Shown in pieces: positions 19,257 to 27,448 of a DNA stretch of 64,000 bases. Position numbers and translations under genes: made by a program. Origin of the DNA: Mycolicibacterium rhodesiae. GTDB lineage: Bacteria; Actinomycetota; Actinomycetes; Mycobacteriales; Mycobacteriaceae. Location: positions 124,001 to 188,000 of the forward strand of contig NZ_MVIH01000005.1 of NCBI RefSeq assembly GCF_002086695.1. Reading direction: 5' to 3'. The notes under the pieces were generated by a model. The model worked only from the letters and a program-made list of their open reading frames with translations, did no database searches and was not told the DNA's origin. Position 1 is the stretch's first letter, and every line of letters begins with the position of its first letter.

Positions 19257-20328
19257 GCTGCAGTTCGCCGCCGCGGTGGCCGACCGCTCGTATGAGGTGG
19301 CGTTCGACGTGGCCGCCGGGGAAGTGCTGGCCATCCTGGGGCCGAATGGTGCCGGCAAGTCCACCACGCTGCACGTGATCGCCGGTCTGCTGCAGCCGGA
19401 CTCGGGCCGGGTACGCGTCGGCGGTCGCACGCTGACCGACACCGCGGCGGGGATATCGGTGCCCACCCACGACCGTCGCGTCGGCCTGCTGCTGCAGGAT
19501 CCGCTGTTGTTTCCGCATCTGAATGTGCAGGCCAACGTGGCGTTCGCGCCGCGCAGTCGTGGCGAGGGCCGTGCGGCGGCCCGGCACGGCGCCGCGCAGT
19601 GGCTTGCCGAGGTGGGACTCGCCGAACTCGCCGACCGCACGCCGGATCAGCTCTCCGGGGGGCAGGCGCAGCGGGTGGCGATCGCGCGGGCGCTGGCCGC
19701 GGAACCGGAGGTGCTGCTGCTCGACGAGCCGTTGGCAGGCCTCGACGTCGCGGTGGCCGCCTCGGTGCGGGCGCTGCTGCGGCGGGTGTCCTCAGCAGGC
19801 CGCGCGACGGTGTTGATCACCCACGACCTGCTCGACGTGCTGACGCTGGCGGACCGCGTGATGGTGCTCGACGCCGGCGGCGTCGCCGAGATCGGTGCGG
19901 TCGGCGACGTGTTGGCGGCGCCGCGCAGCACCTTCGGTGCCCGTATCGCCGGCGTGAACGTCGTGCGGGGGATGGCGGCCGGTCCGGAGGCCGTGCGTGC
20001 CGCCGACGGGACGCTGTGGCACGGCAGGCACGCCGCTGCGTCGTCCGGCGACGGCGCACAGGTCGCGGTGTTCACCCCGGCCGCGGTCGCGGTCTACCGC
20101 GAACTGCCGCACGGCAGCCCGCGCAACAGCGTCCAGATCCGGGTCGCGGAACTCGATGCGGACGGCGCGCGGGTGCGGGTGCGCGGCCAGGAACAGGCCG
20201 ACGGCGCGCCCGGCTTGGCGGCCGACATCACCGCGGAGTCGGCAGCCGCCTTGCGGCTGGCGGCGGGGGACGCGGTGTGGTTCACAGTGAAGGCACAGGA
20301 GGTCGCGTTGCACCCGGCAGCGCGGTGA
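19249..20328 (+). CDS. modC: Molybdate ABC transporter ATP-binding protein
   Basis: 359 residues. ABC ATPase: Walker [11 protein letters not shown]-loop [12 protein letters not shown], signature [15 protein letters not shown], Walker [13 protein letters not shown], switch His in LITHD. The C-terminal about 70 residues form a TOBE/mop-like domain ([18 protein letters not shown]...[13 protein letters not shown]) typical of ModC, where it can bind molybdate. The GTG start at 19249 overlaps the modB stop by eight bases. Confidence 0.93.
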   Translation: MAELQFAAAVADRSYEVAFDVAAGEVLAILGPNGAGKSTTLHVIAGLLQPDSGRVRVGGRTLTDTAAGISVPTHDRRVGLLLQDPLLFPHLNVQANVAFAPRSRGEGRAAARHGAAQWLAEVGLAELADRTPDQLSGGQAQRVAIARALAAEPEVLLLDEPLAGLDVAVAASVRALLRRVSSAGRATVLITHDLLDVLTLADRVMVLDAGGVAEIGAVGDVLAAPRSTFGARIAGVNVVRGMAAGPEAVRAADGTLWHGRHAAASSGDGAQVAVFTPAAVAVYRELPHGSPRNSVQIRVAELDADGARVRVRGQEQADGAPGLAADITAESAAALRLAAGDAVWFTVKAQEVALHPAAR

Positions 20329-20412
20329 CGACGCGTCCGCGACCTGCATCGTCGGCCGATTTTGTAAGCTCGCAACAGCGTTACAGGGCGTCACATCGTG
20401 AGCAGGCCACAC

Positions 20413-20440
20413 TTGCGTCACGGCCGTAACACGGTAGGTT
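20413..20440 (+). promoter_or_regulatory. Promoter of apa (probably leaderless transcript)
   Basis: A -35-like TTGCGT (20413-20418) and a -10-like TAGGTT (20435-20440), 16 bases apart, end seven bases before the apa ATG. No Shine-Dalgarno lies between, so initiation at or next to the ATG and a leaderless mRNA are likely, a common arrangement in mycobacteria. Confidence 0.45.
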
Positions 20441-20447
20441 CATCGCC

Positions 20448-21458
20448 ATGACGCAGCCGGACTCGATTTCGCGATGGCCAGGCCTGTGGACGGCGGTCGC
20501 ACTCACCGCGGTGACCGCTGCCACCGCCGTCACGATCGCCCTGCCGTCGTCGACCGCTCTCGCGGATCCCGCGGCGCCGACACCCACCACGGCGGCACCC
20601 GCCGTGCCGCCGCCGCCTGCGGATCCCAACGCTCCGCCGCCGCCTCCGGCCGATCCGAACGCACCGCCGGTCGCGCCCCCGCCGCCCGCGGATCCCAACG
20701 CTCCGCCGCCGCCTCCGGCCGATCCCAACGCTCCGCCGCCGCCTCCGGCCGATCCGAACGCTCCGCCGCCGCCCGCACCGCTGGAGCCGGGTCGGGTCCC
20801 GAACGCGTCGGGTGGCTTCAGTTATCTGCTTCCCGCAGGCTGGGTGGTGTCGGACGCGTCGCGGCTCAACTACGGGCAGGCGCTGCTGAGCAAGACCACG
20901 GCCCCGGCGGAGAACGGGCAACCCGCCCCGACCGCCAACGACACCAGCGTCATCCTCGGCCGGCTGGACCTGAAGCTGTTCGCCGGCGCCGAGCAGGACA
21001 ACAACAAGGCCGCGATCCGGTTGGCATCGGACATGGGCGAGTTCTTCATGCCGTTCCCGGGCGTCCGGATCAACCAGCAGAGTGGCGCGCTGCAGGCCGG
21101 TGACATGCCGGGCTACTTCTCGTCCTACGAGGTGAAGTTCACCGACACCACCAAGCCCAACGGCCAGATCTGGGCCGGTGTGGTCGGCACGTCTGTCCCG
21201 AACGCGCCGCGCGATCAGCGCAATCAGCGCTGGTTCGTGGTGTGGCTGGGCACCGCCAAAGATCCGATCGATCCGGCCGCCGCCAAGGCGCTCGCCGAGT
21301 CGATCCGGCCGTACACCCCGCCGCCTCCGCCGGCGGGAGATCCCAACGCGCCGGTGGCCGATCCGAACGCGCCGCCGCCCGCCGCGGGTGGGCGTATCCC
21401 GCTCGGTGTACCCGTCCCGGTGGAGACGCCGGTCCCCGGGATGACCCCCGGCCAATAG
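20448..21458 (+). CDS. apa: Alanine/proline-rich secreted antigen Apa (fibronectin-attachment protein)
   Basis: 336 residues. Signal peptide ([30 protein letters not shown], cleavage at ALA-DP), then a Pro-rich N-terminal segment made of P-rich ADPNAP repeats (about 55-108), a folded domain (about 110-285; [28 protein letters not shown], then [15 protein letters not shown] and the fibronectin-binding region of the family) and a second Pro-rich tail. Apa of M. tuberculosis (Rv1860) is an O-mannosylated secreted adhesin. The repeats differ in number from those of other species. Located between modC and Rv1861-like gene, as in M. tuberculosis. Confidence 0.93.
   Translation: MTQPDSISRWPGLWTAVALTAVTAATAVTIALPSSTALADPAAPTPTTAAPAVPPPPADPNAPPPPPADPNAPPVAPPPPADPNAPPPPPADPNAPPPPPADPNAPPPPAPLEPGRVPNASGGFSYLLPAGWVVSDASRLNYGQALLSKTTAPAENGQPAPTANDTSVILGRLDLKLFAGAEQDNNKAAIRLASDMGEFFMPFPGVRINQQSGALQAGDMPGYFSSYEVKFTDTTKPNGQIWAGVVGTSVPNAPRDQRNQRWFVVWLGTAKDPIDPAAAKALAESIRPYTPPPPPAGDPNAPVADPNAPPPAAGGRIPLGVPVPVETPVPGMTPGQ
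20611..20781 (+). repeat. In-frame Pro-rich tandem repeats in apa
   Basis: About five imperfect units encoding [10 protein letters not shown] (roughly 30 bases each, GATCCCAACGCTCCGCCGCC type), one interrupted by a VAP insertion. The near-identical DNA of adjacent units suggests recent copy-number change by slippage or recombination. Confidence 0.8.
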
Positions 21459-21559
21459 GTGATCGTGGCCGTTTGATGCGGCCAATCGTTACCTGCCAGG
21501 CGTATACCAAGGGATAGCGGTCGGCAATCACGCTGGCCGGCGATCCGGAGGAGACCGTC

Positions 21560-21859
21560 ATGGACATGGTTGCAGCGACTGAATTCCTCGCCCGTTCGAC
21601 GACGCTGACCAGCGTCGGCTGGATCGGCTACATCATCATCGGTGCGCTGGCGGGCTGGATCGCCGGCAAGATCGTCAAGGGCGGCGGCTCGGGCATCCTG
21701 ATGAACATCGTCATCGGGATCGTGGGCGCGCTCATCGGCGGGTTCCTCCTGAGCTTCTTCCTGGACACCGCTGCGGGCGGTTGGTGGTTCACCCTGTTCA
21801 CCGCGGTCCTGGGCTCGGTGATACTGCTCTGGATCGTCGGCATGGTCCGCAAGACCTAA
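21560..21859 (+). CDS. GlsB/YeaQ/YmgE-family small membrane protein (Rv1861-like)
   Basis: 99 residues with three hydrophobic helices (about 18-36, 45-65, 75-95). The glycine-rich pattern GWIGYIIIGALAGWIAGKIVKGGGSGILMNIVIGIVGALIGGF is diagnostic of the transglycosylase-associated (GlsB/YeaQ/YmgE) family. Members are stress-induced in several bacteria but the biochemical role is unknown. ATG after GGAGGAGACC-like Shine-Dalgarno (GGAGGAGA at 21548). Stands alone between apa and adhA. Confidence 0.9.
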   Translation: MDMVAATEFLARSTTLTSVGWIGYIIIGALAGWIAGKIVKGGGSGILMNIVIGIVGALIGGFLLSFFLDTAAGGWWFTLFTAVLGSVILLWIVGMVRKT

Positions 21860-21895
21860 CCCGCCAACCTCCGCCGGGCGTTGCACCATAGAGGG

Positions 21896-22921
21896 ATGAC
21901 GACGCAGGCGACCACGATGCGCGCTTGGCGGGTGCGCCGCCCCGGGCCGATGCGCACCCATCCGCTGGAACTGGACAGTGCCGCAGAGGTCCCGCGGCCC
22001 GCGCCGGGCGAACTGCTGGTGGCCGTGCTGGCCTGCGGCGTCTGCCGCACCGACCTGCACGTCACCGAGGGCGACCTGGCCGTGCACCGCCCGCACGTCA
22101 CACCCGGGCACGAGGTGGTCGGCGAGGTGGTCGCCGTCGGCTCCGACGTCGGTGCGGAATTCGCCACCGGCGACCGGGTCGGCATCGCGTGGCTGCGCCA
22201 CACCTGCGGGGTGTGCCAGTACTGCCGCCGCGGCGCGGAGAATTTGTGCCCGAACTCGCGCTACACCGGGTGGGACGCCGACGGTGGCTATGCCGACTTC
22301 GCCACTGTGCCTGCTGATTTCGCCCATCGACTGCCGGACGGCTATACCGACAGCGAGCTGGCGCCGCTGCTGTGTGCCGGGATCATCGGCTACCGGTCGC
22401 TGCTGCGCGCCGAGCTTCCGCCCGGGGGACGGCTGGGGCTTTACGGGTTCGGCGGCAGTGCCCACATCACCGCGCAGGTGGCGCTGGCGCAGGGCGCCGA
22501 GGTTCATGTGATGACGCGGGGCAGCGAGGCGCAGGAGCTGGCGCGCAGTCTTGGGGTGGCGTCTGCGCAGGGAGCGGCCGACCGGCCGCCGGTCCCGCTG
22601 GACGCGGCGATCCTGTTCGCCCCGGTCGGTGACCTGGTGCTACCTGCCCTCGAGGCGCTCGATCGCGGCGGGACGCTGGCGATCGCGGGCATTCACCTCA
22701 GCGACATCCCGACGTTGAACTATCAGCGACACCTGTTCCAGGAACGCCAGGTCCGGTCGGTGTCGTCGAACACCCGCGCCGATGCCCGCGAGTTCCTTGC
22801 CTTTGCGGCTCGCCATCACATCGAGGTCACCACGCCGGAATATCCGCTCGGACAAGCAGACCGGGCCCTGACCGACCTGGTCGAGGGTCGGATCGCGGGG
22901 GCCGCGGTTCTGTTGCCGTGA
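21896..22921 (+). CDS. adhA: Zinc-dependent alcohol dehydrogenase AdhA
   Basis: 341 residues, MDR family, cytosolic. Catalytic zinc ligands lie in [10 protein letters not shown] and PGHEVVGEV; a structural zinc site of four Cys is [18 protein letters not shown]. The cofactor domain has [10 protein letters not shown] in place of the usual GxGxxG, as in the AdhA/Rv1862 group. Oxidises primary alcohols with NAD(P). Start: ATG at 21896 has GAGGG too close; ATG at 21917 (MRAWRVRR) is the alternative. Confidence 0.9.
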   Translation: MTTQATTMRAWRVRRPGPMRTHPLELDSAAEVPRPAPGELLVAVLACGVCRTDLHVTEGDLAVHRPHVTPGHEVVGEVVAVGSDVGAEFATGDRVGIAWLRHTCGVCQYCRRGAENLCPNSRYTGWDADGGYADFATVPADFAHRLPDGYTDSELAPLLCAGIIGYRSLLRAELPPGGRLGLYGFGGSAHITAQVALAQGAEVHVMTRGSEAQELARSLGVASAQGAADRPPVPLDAAILFAPVGDLVLPALEALDRGGTLAIAGIHLSDIPTLNYQRHLFQERQVRSVSSNTRADAREFLAFAARHHIEVTTPEYPLGQADRALTDLVEGRIAGAAVLLP

Positions 22922-22922
22922 C

Positions 22923-23426
22923 TCAGAGCGCGGCGAGGACTCCGCGCAATCCGGCGGCTAGGCTGCCCCGCCCGCTGCAGTACAGCGGACCGGTTCCGTC
23001 GGACAGCAGGATCCGCAGCCGGGCCATGCCGCGCGCCCGCACCGGTTGCGGGGCATGCAGCCGCAGGGTGATGTCGTCGACCACGTCGCGGCAGGTGGCC
23101 AACCGCTGCGGGTGGACCGGGATGTGTGACGAGTAGGCCGGCCGTTCGCGGTGCAGGTCGGCGAGGGCTTGACGCAGGCTGCGGGCGAGCGCTTCGCGTT
23201 CGGAGATCGACGTCAGTCGCGCCATGTGGATCGCCAGCGGGCTGCCGGGTAGTGGTGCGATGCCGTCGTCGACGTCGCGGTCGAGCCGGCCGGCGAACAC
23301 CCGGGCCCGCAAGCGGGCGGTGACCGTCGCGCCCTGATACGGCACGGTCGGCGCAGGGGCGCCGAGGCCACCCGTCAGTTGGGTGTTAATCTCGCCGAAG
23401 TTACCGTGAAATTGGTTGAGCCCCAT
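22923..23426 (-). CDS. Conserved hypothetical protein
   Basis: 167 residues, no signal peptide, membrane helix or motif I recognise. Arg-rich and compositionally ordinary for the genome. It includes a stretch with clustered His/Arg (VHPQRLATCRDVVDDITLRLHAPQPVRARG) that could be a beta-sheet core. ATG at 23426. It ends one base after adhA in convergent orientation, and its start faces the CGNR gene (104 bases between starts), so the two form a divergent pair that may share control. Confidence 0.6.
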   Translation of the reverse strand: MGLNQFHGNFGEINTQLTGGLGAPAPTVPYQGATVTARLRARVFAGRLDRDVDDGIAPLPGSPLAIHMARLTSISEREALARSLRQALADLHRERPAYSSHIPVHPQRLATCRDVVDDITLRLHAPQPVRARGMARLRILLSDGTGPLYCSGRGSLAAGLRGVLAAL

Positions 23427-23530
23427 GGGCGTTTCCTGTTCCGAGCAGGCCTCGTTGCCTCACTCTAAATGACCACCACGGACGTTACACCGGTCACTCG
23501 TGACCAGTCAAGTTGTTTTGATGGTCACCG

Positions 23531-24121
23531 ATGGCTACGCTCGACGCCATGGCCGACTGGCTGGCAGACCCCGAGAGCAAGCCGGCGCCCGAGCCGCTCT
23601 CGCGGGTTCAGGCGCTGGTCAACACCGCCGACCTCGAATCCGGTGCCGACCGGCTGGCCGGCGCCGACGACGCCGAGCCCTGGTTGCGATCCCACGGTCT
23701 GCTCCCGGCCGACGGCACTGTCACGCCGCAGGAGCTGGACGCGATCCGCGAGGTGCGAGAGGCGCTGCGCGCACTGCTGGTACACAACGCGGGCGGCCCG
23801 GCGCCGACCCCCGAGGACCTGCGCCCACTGAGCCGGATCGCCGACACCGCCACCGCGCGGGTGCACCTGCGCCCCGACGGCGCGCTCGACGTGGCAGCCG
23901 ACGCCGATTCCCTGCCGGGGCGGCTGTTGTCGCTGCTCCTGATTGTTTCGGAGGCCCAGCGCGACGGAACCTGGGCGCAGCTGAAGGCGTGCGGCAACGC
24001 GAACTGCCGATGGGCGTTCTACGACCGCTCCCGCAACCACGGCGGCACCTGGTGCGATATGGCGACCTGCGGCAACAAGCTCAAGAACCGGGAGTTCCGG
24101 GCCAGGCGCAGCCGGGCCTAA
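23531..24121 (+). CDS. CGNR zinc-finger / ABATE-domain putative regulator
   Basis: 196 residues. N-terminal ABATE-like domain (about 25-145) and a C-terminal zinc-finger module CGNANCRWAFYDRSRN...WCDMATCGNKLKNREFRAR, where four Cys bind zinc; the usual CGNR tail reads CGNK. Proteins of this type are thought to be stress-related transcription regulators. The ATG at 23531 follows within 10 bases of GATGG. Its last four bases overlap the end of the CPBP protease gene, which is convergent. Confidence 0.85.
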   Translation: MATLDAMADWLADPESKPAPEPLSRVQALVNTADLESGADRLAGADDAEPWLRSHGLLPADGTVTPQELDAIREVREALRALLVHNAGGPAPTPEDLRPLSRIADTATARVHLRPDGALDVAADADSLPGRLLSLLLIVSEAQRDGTWAQLKACGNANCRWAFYDRSRNHGGTWCDMATCGNKLKNREFRARRSRA

Positions 24122-24882
24122 GTCGACAGGTGCCAGACCAGCGCCGCGGCCAGCGCGCCGAGGCCGTTGAGCGACCAGTGCAACGCGATGGGCGCGATCA
24201 GGCTGCCGCTGCGCCGCCGCAGCCAGGTGAACACGAAGCCGGCTGCACCGGTGGCCAGCACAGCCATCACCACACCCGCGAGCATGCCCAGGAACCCGCC
24301 GCCGAACAGCCGGGTGAAGCCGACATTGCTGCTGGTCAACCCCAGGGAACTGGCGACGTGCCACAACCCGAACAGCAACGACCCCGCAGCAGCCACGCCC
24401 CGAAAACCCCAGGCCCGGTCCAGCGCCCCGTGCAGCACACCTCGGAAGGCCAGCTCCTCGGGGATGACGGTCTGCAGCGGAATGATGATCATCGAGGCGA
24501 CCAGAGCGCCGGACAGCGTCGCGTAGTGGTTGTTCAGGAACATCGGCCGGGTCCAGGGCAGCAGCGCACCGACGGCGATCACGGTCAGCACCAGCAGCAC
24601 CGCGCCCAGCGCGTAAAGCGCGCCGGATTTCCAGTGCTCGCGGCCCAGTCCCAGTTCGGCCCAGCCCAATCCGCGGGAGCGCACCAGCAACAGCAGGCCG
24701 GCGGCGGCGGCGGGCACCACAGCGATGTTGGCCCACGGCGTGGTGAAGTGCGCGAGCAGGTTGCTCATGGCGAGCACGACGACGACGACGCCGATGTCGA
24801 CGTAGACGCGGAAGTGATGCAGGGCGGCCAGCTGCAATGCATGCGGATGGGGAGGCGCGGCCACCGCGCTGTGCTCAGACAT
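24118..24882 (-). CDS. CPBP (Abi/CAAX-type) intramembrane metalloprotease
   Basis: 254 residues, about seven to eight membrane helices. Family motifs in order: EELAFRGVLHG (EExxxR, about 142-147), LFGLWHVAS (FxxxH, about 168-173) and a late HWSLNG, giving the glutamate/histidine active site of type II CAAX-prenyl-protease-like enzymes. Bacterial members are unassigned or act in bacteriocin/stress functions; no substrate can be inferred. Corresponds in position to Rv1863c. Confidence 0.87.
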   Translation of the reverse strand: MSEHSAVAAPPHPHALQLAALHHFRVYVDIGVVVVVLAMSNLLAHFTTPWANIAVVPAAAAGLLLLVRSRGLGWAELGLGREHWKSGALYALGAVLLVLTVIAVGALLPWTRPMFLNNHYATLSGALVASMIIIPLQTVIPEELAFRGVLHGALDRAWGFRGVAAAGSLLFGLWHVASSLGLTSSNVGFTRLFGGGFLGMLAGVVMAVLATGAAGFVFTWLRRRSGSLIAPIALHWSLNGLGALAAALVWHLST

Positions 24883-24927
24883 AACCCGCCCGAGTGTACC
24901 CGCGCTCAGCGATGCGCCAGCAAAGTT

Positions 24928-27354
24928 CTACTCGTTGTCCCCGCCGGTCGCGGCGGTGGCGTCGACGGCCGCACCGGTCTGCTCGCCGCGCGCATCCGGC
25001 CACACCCAGTCGCGTACCTCAGGGATGTCGTCGCCGTGGGTCCGGGTGTATTCGCGGGCGGCGAGGCGCTTGTCGACCATCTGCTGGCGCAGTGTTGCGC
25101 AGCTCGACTGCAGGTGCGGAACGCGGTCGATGACGTCGATGACGAGGTGGTAGCGGTCCAGGTCGTTGAGCATCACCATGTCGAACGGCGTCGTAGTGGT
25201 GCCCTCTTCTTTGTAGCCGCGAACATGGATGCGGCTGTCGTTGCTGCGGCGGTAGGTCAGCCGGTGGATCAGCCAGGGATAGCCGTGATAGGCGAAGATC
25301 ACCGGCTTGTCCGCGGTGAAGACTCCGTCGAACGCCCGGTTCGACAGTCCGTGCGGATGCTCGGTGTCGTCCTGCAGCCGCATGAGGTCGACGACGTTGA
25401 CGAATCGGACCCGCAGCTCCGGCAGGTGCTGGCGCAGCAGGTCGACGGCGGCCAGGGCCTCGAGTGTCGGGACGTCCCCGGCCGCGGCGATCACCACGTC
25501 GGGATCTTCCCCGATCGTCTCGTTGCCTGCCCACTCCCAGATGCCGAGGCCGCGGGTGCAGTGCGCGATCGCCTCTTCCATGGTGAGGAAGTTGGGGTGT
25601 GGCTGCTTGCCCGCCACGACGACGTTGACGTACTGGCGCGAGCGTAGGCAGTGGTCGTAGGTGGACAGCAGCGTGTTGGCATCCGGGGGGAGGTACACCC
25701 GCACCACTTCGGCCCGCTTGTTGACGACGTGGTCGATGAACCCGGGGTCCTGATGACTGAAGCCGTTGTGGTCTTGGCGCCAAACATGGCTGGACAGAAG
25801 GTAATTGAGGCTGGCGATCGGCCGGCGCCACGGGATGTGGTTGGTCACCTTCAGCCATTTGGCGTGCTGGTTGAACATCGAGTCGATGATGTGGATGAAC
25901 GCCTCGTAGCAGTTGAACAGCCCGTGCCTGCCGGTCAGCAGGTAACCCTCGAGCCAGCCCTGGCACTGATGCTCGGAGAGCATCTCCATCACGCGACCTG
26001 CGCGGGCCAGGTGTTCGTCGACCTCGGGTCCGAGCAGTTCGGCACTCCACTGCTTGTCGGTTACATCGAAGACCGCCTGCAACCGGTTGGACGCGGTCTC
26101 GTCGGGCCCGAAGATCCGGAAGTTGTCGGGGTTGAGCCGGATCACCTCGGTCAGCCACTGGCCGAGCACCCGGGTGGCCTCGGCGACCGTGGCACCGGGT
26201 GCGGGCACGTCCACCCCGAACGTCCGAAAGTCGGGCAGCCGAAGGTCTTTGAGCAACAATCCGCCGTTGGTGTGCGGGTTGTCGCTCATCCGCAGCTGAC
26301 CCTCCGGCGCCAGCGCGGCGATGTGCGGGTCCAGCGTGCCGTCGGCGTCGAAGAGTTCCTCGGCGCGATAGGACGCCAGCCAGTCGGCCAGCACCTGCAG
26401 ATGCTCGGGGGTGTCCCGGGCGCTGGCCAGCGGGACCTGGTGCGCACGCCACGATCCGGTGGTCTTCTTGCCGTCGATGTAGGCCGGGCCGGTCCATCCC
26501 TTGGGGGTGCGGAACACGATCATCGGCCAGGCCGGTCGGTCATCGGAGGGCGAAGCCTTGATCTCGGCGATCCGGTCCAGCACCTCGTCGAGCAGTGCGG
26601 CGAATCGCCGATGCGCGTCGGCGTGGTCCGCCGCCGCGTCCTCGGTCACCTCGAAGAAGTAGGGCTCGTGGCCCAATCCGACCATGAGGCTGCGTAATTC
26701 GTCGTCCGGGATGCGCGCCAACACGGTGGGGTTGGCGATCTTGTATCCGTTGAGGTGCAGGATCGGCAGCACCACACCGTCACGGGCGGTGTTGACGAAC
26801 TTGTTGGAATGCCAGCTGGTCGCCAGCGCGCCGGTCTCGGCCTCGCCGTCGCCGACCACCGCGACCACCAGCAGGTCAGGATTGTCGAAGGCTGCGCCGT
26901 AGGCGTGCGACAGCGCGTAGCCGAGTTCCCCGCCCTCGTGGATCGAGCCGGGGGTCTCCGGGGCGACGTGTGAGGGGATGCCACCGGGAAAGGAGAACTG
27001 GCGGAACAGCCGGCGCAGGCCCTCGGCGTCCCGGGTGATGTCGGGGTAGGTCTCGGTGTAGGTGCCGTCCAGGTAGGCATTGGCCACCAGGCCCGGGCCG
27101 CCGTGACCCGGTCCGGTGATGTACACCGTCGGCTGCTCGCGCGCCTTGATGGTGCGGTTGAGGTGCGCGTAGAGGAAGTTCAGCCCCGGGGTGGTGCCCC
27201 AGTGCCCGAGCAGCCGGGGTTTGACGTCCTCGCGGCTCAGCGGGGTGCGCAGCAGCGGATTGTCCAACAAATAGATCTGCCCGACCGAGAGGTAATTGGC
27301 TGCCCGCCACCAGCCGTCGAGTTGGTCAATGGTCTCTTCGCTTATCGAGTCCAT
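24928..27354 (-). CDS. xfp: Phosphoketolase (xylulose-5-P/fructose-6-P)
   Basis: 808 residues, full length for the family. Thiamine-diphosphate enzyme splitting xylulose 5-phosphate (or fructose 6-phosphate) with phosphate into acetyl phosphate and a sugar phosphate. Seen: [18 protein letters not shown] and [20 protein letters not shown] (phosphoketolase signatures), ThDP-binding GDGEAETG...HSNKF, and the central domain [15 protein letters not shown]. From memory this gene is not in the same interval of M. tuberculosis, so it is an insertion relative to that genome. It would link pentose phosphates, made by gnd1 in this window, to acetyl units. Divergent from the CoA-transferase gene. Confidence 0.95.
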   Translation of the reverse strand: MDSISEETIDQLDGWWRAANYLSVGQIYLLDNPLLRTPLSREDVKPRLLGHWGTTPGLNFLYAHLNRTIKAREQPTVYITGPGHGGPGLVANAYLDGTYTETYPDITRDAEGLRRLFRQFSFPGGIPSHVAPETPGSIHEGGELGYALSHAYGAAFDNPDLLVVAVVGDGEAETGALATSWHSNKFVNTARDGVVLPILHLNGYKIANPTVLARIPDDELRSLMVGLGHEPYFFEVTEDAAADHADAHRRFAALLDEVLDRIAEIKASPSDDRPAWPMIVFRTPKGWTGPAYIDGKKTTGSWRAHQVPLASARDTPEHLQVLADWLASYRAEELFDADGTLDPHIAALAPEGQLRMSDNPHTNGGLLLKDLRLPDFRTFGVDVPAPGATVAEATRVLGQWLTEVIRLNPDNFRIFGPDETASNRLQAVFDVTDKQWSAELLGPEVDEHLARAGRVMEMLSEHQCQGWLEGYLLTGRHGLFNCYEAFIHIIDSMFNQHAKWLKVTNHIPWRRPIASLNYLLSSHVWRQDHNGFSHQDPGFIDHVVNKRAEVVRVYLPPDANTLLSTYDHCLRSRQYVNVVVAGKQPHPNFLTMEEAIAHCTRGLGIWEWAGNETIGEDPDVVIAAAGDVPTLEALAAVDLLRQHLPELRVRFVNVVDLMRLQDDTEHPHGLSNRAFDGVFTADKPVIFAYHGYPWLIHRLTYRRSNDSRIHVRGYKEEGTTTTPFDMVMLNDLDRYHLVIDVIDRVPHLQSSCATLRQQMVDKRLAAREYTRTHGDDIPEVRDWVWPDARGEQTGAAVDATAATGGDNE

Positions 27355-27448
27355 GAGTCCATCAAACCCTGATCGCGCCGACCGCGCTGCCGGGGCACCG
27401 ATTGTTCACTACTACGCTGTCCGACGTGCTCGGCTTGGCGATGGACTC

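Noticed and set aside
18051..19640. Minus-strand frame across modB and modC
   Set aside because: modB and modC have unambiguous family motifs on the plus strand; this frame is compositional noise.
20611..20781. CRISPR-like array
   Set aside because: Units are contiguous, in frame and encode the Pro-rich repeats of Apa; there are no spacers.
21460..21559. SigF-type promoter before the Rv1861-like gene
   Set aside because: A GTTT and a GGGATA are present but the spacing (about 36 bases) is wrong.
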